Part shown: positions 1 through 5,422 of the stretch, one piece after another | Position numbering within the stretch: position 1 is the stretch's first letter | Layout of the letters: every line of letters begins with the position of its first letter | NCBI GenBank assembly: GCA_026982275.1 | Contig: JALSHK010000359.1 | Span: forward strand, 1 to 12,740 | From: Paracoccaceae bacterium | GTDB taxonomy: Bacteria; Pseudomonadota; Alphaproteobacteria; Rhodobacterales; Rhodobacteraceae | DNA length: 12,740 nucleotides | Reading direction: 5' to 3' | Translations under genes and position numbers: made by a program | The notes under the pieces: generated by a model | Databases searched by the model: none | Seen by the model: only the letters and a program-made list of their open reading frames with translations | What the model was told of the DNA's origin: nothing

Positions 1-850
1 CCAGCTCGGATTGCGGCCCCAAAGCATCCAGAATTTTGATCAGCTGGGTTTTGGCCGCGCCGTCATTCCATTCACGATCGCGCTTGAACAGCTCCAGCAG
101 ATGATCGATTGCGGCTTCTTTATCGCTTTTGGCAGCCAGAGCCGTGGCTAGATCAAAGCGGGCCTGGTGGTTGTCCGGGTCGGCAGCGACAGCGGCTTCC
201 AGCTCGGCTTCCTCGCCCGCTTCGGCACCGGCTTCGGCCAGCTCGATATCCGCCAGCGCGGCGGTGATTTTTGTGTCGTTTTTGGCATCTTCCGGCACCA
301 GCGCCAACACTTCGCGCGCGCGGGCGGCCTCGCCCAGCGCCACATAGCTGCGCATCAGCCCGGCCAGCGCGCGGATATTGCCTTCGTCTTCGCCGATGAT
401 GGCAGTGAAGGTTTCGGCGGCATCATGGGGCGCACCGGAGGCCAGCATCAGCTCGGCCGCTTCATTGGCTTCCTCCAGCCCGACCTGATCATCATCGCCT
501 TCCAGCGTGATCCGGTCAATGAAGGCAGCGATCTCGGCGGGGCCTTGCGCGCCCTGAAAGCCATCCATCGGTTGACCATCCTTGAAGGCATAAACCGTGG
601 GGATGGATTTGATGCGAAGCTGGCCGGCAAGCGCCTGATTTTCATCCACATTGATTTTCACCATGCGCACCTTGCCGCCGGCCTTTTGCACGGCGGCCTC
701 CAGCGCTGGCCCGAGAGATTTGCACGGGCCACACCACGGCGCCCAAAAATCAACGATTACCGGCACCTCCTTGGAGGCTTCGATCACCTCGGCCTCAAAC
801 TGGGTTTGGGATATGTCTTTTACGAGATCTTGATTTGCGTTCAGTTCCAT
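1..850 (-). CDS. cnoX: CnoX/YbbN-like thioredoxin-TPR co-chaperone (3' end outside window)
   Basis: The reading frame is open from an ATG at 850 to the window edge, giving 283 residues. An N-terminal thioredoxin fold (about residues 10-115) carries an intact WCGPC active site (W39, C40, C43) and the cis-proline of SIPT at P84. An alanine-rich helical part follows (about 125-283), as in the TPR half of CnoX/YbbN. Known for the family: CnoX is a cytoplasmic holdase that works with GroEL and DnaK under oxidative or bleach stress. Escherichia coli CnoX lacks a full CxxC motif, whereas alphaproteobacterial members keep it and can act as reductases. An in-frame ATG at 859 is possible, but AAAGG directly abuts it and sits about 9 bases from the ATG at 850, so 850 is preferred. 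By family length only about 20 C-terminal residues are missing. It could also be called a generic 'thioredoxin', but the C-terminal extension argues for CnoX. Confidence 0.9.
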   Translation of the reverse strand, partial: MELNANQDLVKDISQTQFEAEVIEASKEVPVIVDFWAPWCGPCKSLGPALEAAVQKAGGKVRMVKINVDENQALAGQLRIKSIPTVYAFKDGQPMDGFQGAQGPAEIAAFIDRITLEGDDDQVGLEEANEAAELMLASGAPHDAAETFTAIIGEDEGNIRALAGLMRSYVALGEAARAREVLALVPEDAKNDTKITAALADIELAEAGAEAGEEAELEAAVAADPDNHQARFDLATALAAKSDKEAAIDHLLELFKRDREWNDGAAKTQLIKILDALGPQSEL

Positions 851-928
851 GACGAACATCCTTTGAAATTTGGTTGCGCCATATTTGGGCCTATTTGAGG
901 GAATTTTCAAGCACCCATTGGACAAGCC

Positions 929-966
929 TTGACTACTCTTCGACTAAACTGGTTTAATCGAAGAGT
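929..966 (+). promoter_or_regulatory. Near-consensus promoter overlapped by a 32-bp palindrome
   Basis: TTGACT (929-934) and TTTAAT (953-958), 18 bases apart, each match the sigma-70 consensus at 5 of 6 positions on the plus strand. A dyad spans 935-966: outer arms ACTCTTCGA and TCGAAGAGT pair perfectly, inner arms TAAAC and GTTTA pair perfectly, and only two symmetric pairs (944/957 and the central 950/951) mismatch. It covers the spacer, the -10 box and the predicted start near 965, where a repressor operator would lie. No T-run follows the dyad on either strand, so it is not a typical terminator. On the plus strand there is no convincing gene before the antisense HD gene. On the minus strand the dyad lies 85-116 bases upstream of the cnoX start, so a role in cnoX control is the alternative. 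The rest of 851-1075 holds only a 4-bp AGGC/GCCT hairpin with a CGAA (minus strand: UUCG) loop at 1055-1066. Confidence 0.45.
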
Positions 967-1075
967 GGAACGTATAAAAATTTAAGTTGTTTCAGCACGT
1001 TATGAATTTTGGCGCGCATATATGGAAGCAAAAGAGTGGATTTTACCTGCGGCGAGGCCGAAGCCTGTCCATACT

Positions 1076-1663
1076 TCAAAGCTGCCCCAGCAGCGCCCGA
1101 TGCCGATTTAGGAAATCCGCCTTCACCCGCATGGGGGCGCGCAGCGGCAGAACTTCGTCCTTGATCCAAGCTACTCTTGGTGCGCCAAACAGCTTGTCCG
1201 CTTCCTTTTGGTCAAACCCCGCGATCTGGGTGGCTTCCAGCCATGCCGAAATACGATCGGCCCGTTTGATCTGCTTTTTCACCGCATCCGGCACCTGTCC
1301 GGGCAGGCCAAAGCGCAGCAAAACGGCGCTCATCAGGCGCTCATCCAGCTCTTTATAACCCGGGCCGACGGCGGATTTTACCGGCGAGATCATATCGCCG
1401 ATCACATATTCCGGCGCATCATGCAACAGCGCCACCATGCGCCAATGCGCAGGTGCTTTGGGGGCGATCTGGCCGTAAATCCGCTCCACCAGCAGCGAAT
1501 GCTCGGCTACGGTATAGGGGAATTCGCCCTTGGTCTGGCCATTCCAGCGGGCGACAAAGGCCAGCCCGTGGGCGATATCCTCGATCTCGATATCCAGTGG
1601 CGCTGGATTTAGCAGGTCCAGCCGGCGGCCGGACAGCATGCGTTGATAGGCGCGGGGGGGCAT
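1076..1663 (-). CDS. HD-domain phosphohydrolase, YfbR (5'-deoxynucleotidase)-like
   Basis: This 195-residue protein has the metal-binding HD signature in order: H55 (in VAEHS), H81-D82 (in LLHDAPEYVIGD) and D136 (in KRADR). The stretch around residues 79-96 closely follows the equivalent part of E. coli YfbR, and R39 may match its conserved phosphate-contacting arginine. Known for YfbR: a cytoplasmic, divalent-metal-dependent hydrolase of deoxyribonucleoside 5'-monophosphates. That substrate is inferred here by resemblance. Length fits the family (about 200). The ATG at 1663 is preceded by GGAG at a good distance. The gene diverges from ahcY across a 90-bp gap, and its 3' end faces the palindrome region upstream of cnoX. 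Other HD phosphohydrolase substrates cannot be excluded. Confidence 0.85.
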   Translation of the reverse strand: MPPRAYQRMLSGRRLDLLNPAPLDIEIEDIAHGLAFVARWNGQTKGEFPYTVAEHSLLVERIYGQIAPKAPAHWRMVALLHDAPEYVIGDMISPVKSAVGPGYKELDERLMSAVLLRFGLPGQVPDAVKKQIKRADRISAWLEATQIAGFDQKEADKLFGAPRVAWIKDEVLPLRAPMRVKADFLNRHRALLGQL

Positions 1664-1753
1664 ATGGGGCTCCGTTTTTGTGTCGGTTGTATATAGAATA
1701 GAATCCTGCTACTTGGCGAGGCGAAAACTTCTCAAAAACCGATGGAGCGCCCG

Positions 1754-3142
1754 ATGGCCGACTATATTGTAAAAGACATTAACCTTGCGGAATATGGCCG
1801 CAAGGAGCTGGATATTGCCGAAACCGAAATGCCGGGCCTGATGGCGCTGCGCGATGAATACGGCGAAAAGCAGCCGCTCAAAGGCGCGCGGATTGTCGGC
1901 TCGTTGCACATGACTATTCAAACCGCGTGTTTGATGGAAACACTGGTGGCGCTGGGCGCGGATATCCGCTGGGCAAGCTGCAATATTTTCTCGACCCAGG
2001 ACCACGCGGCGGCGGCAATGGCCGCAGCGGGCATTCCGACATTTGCCATTAAAGGCCAGAGCCTTGTAGAGCATTGGGACTATCTCGACCGCTCTTTCCA
2101 ATTTCCCGAGGGTGCGAACCTGATTCTGGATGATGGCGGCGACGCCACGCTTTATGTGCTCTACGGCGCACGGGTCGAGGCCGGCGAAACCGATCTGATC
2201 GAAACCCCGACTTCCGAAGAAGAAGAAGCGATTTTTGCCCAGATCAAAAAGCGCATGGCGCAAAGCCCCGGCTGGTTTACCAAAACCCGAGATGCGATTT
2301 TGGGGGTTTCCGAAGAAACCACCACCGGCGTGCATCGTCTTTATGAATTGTTCGAGAAAGGCCAGCTGCCCTTCCCGGCGATCAACGTGAATGACAGCGT
2401 TACCAAGTCGAAATTCGACAATAAATACGGCTGTAAAGAGAGCCTTGTGGACGGTATCCGCCGCGCGACCGACACCATGATGGCCGGTAAAACCGCCGTT
2501 GTCTGCGGCTATGGTGATGTGGGCAAAGGCTCGGCGGCTTCCTTGCAGGGCGCGGGTGCGCGGGTGAAAGTTACGGAAATCGACCCGATCTGCGCGCTTC
2601 AGGCGGCGATGGACGGTTTTGAGGTTGTCGCGCTGGAAGATGTTGTATCCACCGCCGATATTTTCGTGACCACCACCGGCAATAAAGACGTGATCCGCAT
2701 CGAGCATATGCGCGAGATGAAGGATATGGCGATTGTTGGCAACATTGGCCACTTTGACAACGAAATCCAGGTGGCGGCGCTGAAAAACCACAAATGGACC
2801 AACATCAAAGACCAGGTGGACATGATCGAAATGCCGTCCGGCAACCGGATGATCCTGCTTTCCCAAGGGCGCTTGCTCAACCTTGGCAATGCTACCGGCC
2901 ACCCTTCCTTCGTGATGTCTGCCAGCTTTACCAATCAGGTTTTGGCGCAAATCGAGCTGTGGGAAAACGACGGTAAATATAAAAACGAGGTTTATATCCT
3001 GCCCAAGCATCTGGACGAAAAAGTGGCGCGCCTGCATCTTGATCGCATCGGGGTGAAGCTCTCCAGACTATCAGACGAGCAGGCCGAATATATTGGCGTG
3101 AGCGCCGACGGGCCATTCAAGCCCGAGCATTACCGCTATTAA
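1754..3142 (+). CDS. ahcY: Adenosylhomocysteinase (S-adenosylhomocysteine hydrolase)
   Basis: AhcY cleaves S-adenosylhomocysteine reversibly to adenosine and homocysteine in the cytoplasm, using bound NAD, and so relieves product inhibition of methyltransferases. The 462-residue protein is complete: HMTIQTA at 52-58, SCNIFSTQD at 75-83, DDGGD at 126-130, the catalytic stretch NDSVTKSKFDN at 213-223 (K218 and D222 correspond to the substrate lysine and aspartate of the family), the NAD-binding GYGDVGKG at 252-259, GHFDNEI at 332-338, and the family C-terminus KPEHYRY, whose lysine and tyrosine reach the partner subunit's NAD site. The ATG at 1754 is chosen over an in-frame ATG at 1742 because GGAG (1744-1747) sits 6 bases before it and the N-terminus MADYIVKDI is the usual one. 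The 90-bp leader has TAGAAT boxes at 1694 and 1699 but no good -35. I saw no convincing SAH riboswitch. Confidence 0.98.
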   Translation: MADYIVKDINLAEYGRKELDIAETEMPGLMALRDEYGEKQPLKGARIVGSLHMTIQTACLMETLVALGADIRWASCNIFSTQDHAAAAMAAAGIPTFAIKGQSLVEHWDYLDRSFQFPEGANLILDDGGDATLYVLYGARVEAGETDLIETPTSEEEEAIFAQIKKRMAQSPGWFTKTRDAILGVSEETTTGVHRLYELFEKGQLPFPAINVNDSVTKSKFDNKYGCKESLVDGIRRATDTMMAGKTAVVCGYGDVGKGSAASLQGAGARVKVTEIDPICALQAAMDGFEVVALEDVVSTADIFVTTTGNKDVIRIEHMREMKDMAIVGNIGHFDNEIQVAALKNHKWTNIKDQVDMIEMPSGNRMILLSQGRLLNLGNATGHPSFVMSASFTNQVLAQIELWENDGKYKNEVYILPKHLDEKVARLHLDRIGVKLSRLSDEQAEYIGVSADGPFKPEHYRY

Positions 3143-3178
3143 AGCGAATACAATGGCGGGGTAAAACCCCACCTTTCG

Positions 3179-3204
3179 AGGCGCTCCGATCGGGGCGCCT
3201 TTTT
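3179..3204 (+). terminator. Intrinsic terminator of ahcY
   Basis: A stem of AGGCGCTCC (3179-3187) and GGGGCGCCT (3192-3200), with one G-T pair, closes a GATC tetraloop and is followed by a further TTTT (3201-3204). It starts 36 bases after the ahcY stop. A smaller GGGGT/ACCCC hairpin lies just upstream (about 3159-3170). Confidence 0.88.
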
Positions 3205-3234
3205 AATGTGATTCAAATTTTAGCGGCTATTCGG

Positions 3235-3263
3235 TTGCCGAAACCCATAGGCCTTGTTACAAA
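3235..3263 (+). promoter_or_regulatory. Possible promoter in the ahcY-DUF1761 convergent gap
   Basis: TTGCCG (3235-3240) and TACAAA (3258-3263) are exactly 17 bases apart, each matching consensus at 4 of 6 positions. They lie just after the ahcY terminator and no plus-strand gene follows. The predicted start is near 3270, just before a run of pairable segments. Such matches arise by chance, so this is weak alone. Confidence 0.25.
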
Positions 3264-3269
3264 CACCTA

Positions 3270-3425
3270 ACGGTTCGGGCAGAAGCCCCTTTGGGAACAT
3301 CAGGTTCCATCACCCCCACATTTTTGCAGTTGGCCGCGAGGTTGGGCGAGGCGCGAAGCATTGGCTTTGCGTGGGTGGGCGGAGGGGCGGCTTGCGCGAG
3401 TTGCCCCTCCGGCTTCTTTCAGAAC
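3270..3425 (+). ncRNA. Speculative structured small RNA between convergent genes
   Basis: Hand pairing gives a closed multi-helix shape. The ends pair as GTTC (3273-3276) with GAAC (3422-3425) and AGAAGCC (3281-3287) with GGCTTCT (3411-3417). Inside are a GGAAC/GTTCC hairpin (3294-3308), CCCAC (3315-3319) with GTGGG (3371-3375) enclosing GCGAAGC/GCTTTGC (3353-3370), and a strong GGAGGGGC/GCCCCTCC stem (3381-3410). A promoter-like pair lies just upstream. Against it: GC-rich sequence pairs easily, GGGC-AGAA-GCCC (3277-3288) competes with the closing stem, and no clear U-tract follows (only GGCTTCTTTC). Its 3' end would overlap the last bases of the DUF1761 gene in antisense. I do not recognise an RNA family. 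No other gene is visible in 3205-3418. Confidence 0.2.
3381..3410. repeat. Inverted repeat beyond the DUF1761 stop (possible terminator stem)
   Basis: GGAGGGGC (3381-3388) pairs perfectly with GCCCCTCC (3403-3410), and the stem can extend outward by one C-G pair and inward through G-T pairs. It begins 9 bases past the minus-strand DUF1761 stop codon, a normal place for a terminator stem. No T-run follows on the minus strand, so it could stabilise a 3' end rather than terminate alone. Confidence 0.45.
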
Positions 3426-3811
3426 AGCCCCAAAACCAGCCCGATCACCGTGCATCCGATGGTCGCGTAGCCGCCATCAATCAGCGTGAGCATGCGCGGC
3501 CGCATACCATATGCATGGTTGGTCACAATCCACGGTGTGGCCATAAACGCGCCAATCCCGAAGCCCGCCAGCGCGCTTTTTCCAAAGCTGGAGATCCCCG
3601 CCATAGAGAATCCGTGGCGCATCATCCCCGCTACCAGCAGCAACATGACAAAGCTGATAACGTAGGGCCCCGGGCTTTTCATCGCTCCGCCCTCGACCTG
3701 CTCGGGCGTAATTCCTGCCGCCTTCATCCATGGTTTTCCGAGGGTGCCATACCATGCGCCGCCAAACATAAATGCCGCCACTGCGGCAGCAAGCACCGAT
3801 AAATATTCCAT
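3419..3811 (-). CDS. DUF1761-family small membrane protein
   Basis: The 130-residue protein has four hydrophobic segments (about 3-22, 48-66, 76-98 and 106-129), so it is probably an integral inner-membrane protein. The N-terminal GGAWYGTLGKPWMK (17-30), followed by a short polar loop, is typical of the DUF1761 family, whose function is unknown to me. Length is usual for the family. The ATG at 3811 follows GGGGGAG at good spacing, and a promoter-like sequence ends about 30 bases upstream. The gene stands alone: it converges on ahcY and has a 245-bp gap before the EVE gene. That gap includes an AT-rich stretch (3900-3965) and a small GCGAAA/TTTCGC hairpin (3913-3932). Confidence 0.82.
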   Translation of the reverse strand: MEYLSVLAAAVAAFMFGGAWYGTLGKPWMKAAGITPEQVEGGAMKSPGPYVISFVMLLLVAGMMRHGFSMAGISSFGKSALAGFGIGAFMATPWIVTNHAYGMRPRMLTLIDGGYATIGCTVIGLVLGLF

Positions 3812-3840
3812 TGTCTCTCCCCCTTTTTTTGATTGTGCAG

Positions 3841-3869
3841 AGCATACAAGAAATATGCACCCCTGTCAG
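3841..3869 (-). promoter_or_regulatory. Likely promoter of the DUF1761 gene
   Basis: On the minus strand CTGACA (3869-3864, 5 of 6 to consensus) and TATGCT (3846-3841, 4 of 6) are 17 bases apart. The predicted start near 3834 leaves a leader of about 23 bases containing the strong GGGGGAG ribosome site. Confidence 0.5.
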
Positions 3870-3949
3870 CTTGGTCTGAAATGAAGAGGAATGCGCGCAG
3901 GTTTTTTTGAAAGCGAAAGCCGTAATTTTCGCATACCATATTGTTATTG

Positions 3950-4000
3950 AATATATTATCATCGTTATGAGGTGTCTATTCTCCTAGGATAGTAGACACC
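3950..4000 (-). promoter_or_regulatory. 30-bp palindrome overlapping a second minus-strand promoter
   Basis: A dyad spans 3971-4000. Outer arms GGTGTCTA and TAGACACC pair perfectly, the centre is CCTAGG, and only two symmetric pairs (3979/3992 and 3981/3990) mismatch. On the minus strand TAGACA (3978-3973), inside one arm, and TATATT (3955-3950) are 17 bases apart and each match consensus at 5 of 6. The palindrome therefore covers a -35 box aimed at the DUF1761 gene, with a predicted start near 3943 and a leader of about 130 bases. It also lies 57-86 bases past the EVE stop, so a stem at the end of the gpsA-EVE transcript is the alternative, but no T-run follows. Confidence 0.45.
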
Positions 4001-4056
4001 CGAAGCCGACAGAACGCAGGCGGGAAAACGGGCGGCATCCGGCCTGTGATTCCGGG

Positions 4057-4482
4057 CTAGGCCGTGGGGGAATACCCGCCCATTCTGCACACAATCGCCC
4101 ATTCGTCGGGCGTAACCGGCTGCACCGAAAGGCGGGCATTTTTCACCAGCACCATCCCCGCCAGCCGCGGCTCGGCTTTGATCTCTGCCAGCGTAACAGG
4201 GCGCGGAAAAGGCGCAACCGCCTTGATATCCACACATTCCCAGCGGGGGTCATCGGTGGTGCTGTCAGGGTGGGCCTCGGCGATCACCTCGACCACCCCC
4301 ACCACCTGTTTTTCATTCACGGAATGATAGAAAAACCCGAGATCTCCAATTTCCATCTGCCGCATAAAATTGCGGGCCTGGTAGTTGCGCACCCCGTCCC
4401 ATTCCTCCCCCGCCTCGCCTTTGGCGGCCTGCTTGTCCCAGCCCCATGTAGCGGGTTCGGATTTGAAAAGCCAATAGTGCAT
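4057..4482 (-). CDS. EVE-domain protein (THYN1-like, former DUF55)
   Basis: The whole 141-residue protein is one EVE domain: YWLFKSEP at residues 3-10, WDGVRNYQARNFMR at 28-41, GDLGFFYHS at 46-54 and VVGVVEVIAEAHPD at 60-73. These closely match the family that includes human thymocyte nuclear protein 1. EVE domains share the PUA-like fold and are thought to bind modified bases in DNA or RNA; no catalytic activity is implied, and the ligand here is unknown. The ATG at 4482 shares one base with the gpsA stop (TAATG), and GGAGG lies just upstream inside the end of gpsA, so translation is probably coupled. The pairing with gpsA looks positional rather than functional. Confidence 0.92.
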   Translation of the reverse strand: MHYWLFKSEPATWGWDKQAAKGEAGEEWDGVRNYQARNFMRQMEIGDLGFFYHSVNEKQVVGVVEVIAEAHPDSTTDDPRWECVDIKAVAPFPRPVTLAEIKAEPRLAGMVLVKNARLSVQPVTPDEWAIVCRMGGYSPTA

Positions 4483-5366
4483 TATTCCTCCTTTAATGGC
4501 CGCGCCAGCAGGGTGTGCATCGCGGTTTCCACCGTGGCATTGCCTGATACCACCGCTGCCACCGCCGCTGTGATCGGGGCCTCCACCCTAAATTTTTCGG
4601 CCAGATCCGCGGCCGCCTTCGCCGTTGCCAGCCCCTCTACCGTGCCGCCGGTTTGGCCATTGCCTTGCCCGAAAGCCAGCCCTTGCGCAAAATTCCGGCT
4701 TTGCGCACTGGCGCAGGTCAGTGCGAGGTCTCCCAGCCCCGAAAGCCCCTGAAAGGTTTCGGCCTTGCCACCCAGAGCCACGCCCAGCCGCTGCATTTCG
4801 GCAAAGCCCCGGGTAAGCAGTGCGGCGCGCGCGCTTTCCCCCAGCCCCGCGCCAATCGCCATGCCGCAGGCCAGCGCGATCACGTTTTTCAAAGCGCCCC
4901 CCGCCTGCGCGCCGATCAAATCATCGGAGCGATACAGCCGCAAGCGCGGGGTGGAAAGCAGCGCCTGCTGCGCGGCATTTCCGCCCGCCAGCGTCAGCGC
5001 GGTGGGCAGGCCAGCGGCGATCTCGTCGGCAAAGCCCGGGCCGGTAAGGATGCTTGCGGGGCGCGCCACGATCTGGTTTTGCAGCCGCCCCGTGCGGGCA
5101 TCTATCCCCTTGGCGCATAGCACCAGCGGCGCATCCGGCAGGGTGTTTTTCGCCAGAAAAGCAGCGGTTTGCTGCGCTGGCACCACCAGCAATATCGCTG
5201 CCGCCCCCGCCAGTGCTGTCAGGTCGCTATGGTGGGAAACCGAGGCTGGATAATCCCGCGCATAGGGATTTGCGCGCGCCCAAAGCGCCACTTCCAGCCC
5301 CTTTTGCCCGTAAGCCACCGCCAGGGCCGAGCCAAACGCCCCCGCGCCAATGATGCCGATTTTCAT
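4482..5366 (-). CDS. gpsA: NAD(P)+-dependent glycerol-3-phosphate dehydrogenase
   Basis: GpsA reduces dihydroxyacetone phosphate to sn-glycerol 3-phosphate for phospholipid synthesis in the cytoplasm. The 294-residue protein has the nucleotide-binding GAGAFG (7-12), CAKGID (84-89), the substrate-side GPGFADEIAAGLPTA (109-123), the catalytic lysine K160 in ALKNVIALACG, LSGLGDL (208-214), TCASAQSRNFAQGL (217-230) and the VEGLATAK segment (243-250). It is shorter than the usual 320-340 residues; the main gap seems to lie after WARANPYARDYP (29-40), where other members have a longer loop before the next strand. The ATG at 5366 is preceded by AAGGCGG. The gene is first in a two-gene unit with the EVE gene and diverges from hemC across 56 bp. 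Confidence 0.96.
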   Translation of the reverse strand: MKIGIIGAGAFGSALAVAYGQKGLEVALWARANPYARDYPASVSHHSDLTALAGAAAILLVVPAQQTAAFLAKNTLPDAPLVLCAKGIDARTGRLQNQIVARPASILTGPGFADEIAAGLPTALTLAGGNAAQQALLSTPRLRLYRSDDLIGAQAGGALKNVIALACGMAIGAGLGESARAALLTRGFAEMQRLGVALGGKAETFQGLSGLGDLALTCASAQSRNFAQGLAFGQGNGQTGGTVEGLATAKAAADLAEKFRVEAPITAAVAAVVSGNATVETAMHTLLARPLKEE

Positions 5367-5386
5367 ATCTGCCGCCTTAAAACTGA

Positions 5387-5415
5387 TTGCCTGCTACCCC
5401 TGCAAGGGGTATCAC
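5387..5415 (+). promoter_or_regulatory. Candidate hemC promoter with an inverted repeat over its spacer and -10
   Basis: TTGCCT (5387-5392) and TATCAC (5410-5415), 17 bases apart, each match consensus at 4 of 6. The predicted start falls at about 5421-5423, on or just before the hemC ATG at 5423. A perfect inverted repeat, TACCCC (5395-5400) and GGGGTA (5406-5411), fills most of the spacer and enters the -10 box. GGGGT can alternatively pair with a nearby ACCCC (5414-5418). The same 56 bp must hold the divergent gpsA start, for which I see no good promoter. Confidence 0.4.
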
Positions 5416-5422
5416 CCCGAGC

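Noticed and set aside
167..898. 243-codon plus-strand frame opposite cnoX
   Set aside because: The minus strand encodes an intact thioredoxin domain with WCGPC; the plus frame has no family resemblance.
935..966. The palindrome as an intrinsic terminator
   Set aside because: No T-run follows on either strand and the arms are not especially GC-rich.
987..1358. Plus-strand frame downstream of the palindrome promoter, antisense to the HD gene
   Set aside because: Most of it is the antisense of conserved HD coding sequence, no ribosome site precedes its ATG at 1002, and composition is shadow-like. A 29-codon ORF at 1022-1111 is mentioned only as a possibility.
1664..1753. Riboswitch (SAH or SAM type) before ahcY
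   Set aside because: The 90-bp leader lacks the conserved cores I know for these riboswitches and has only a weak GAG/CTC pairing.
1709..3037. 442-codon open frame antisense to ahcY
   Set aside because: It mirrors a highly conserved gene in a fixed antisense frame, is rich in His/Arg/Phe as shadow frames are, and resembles no protein I know.
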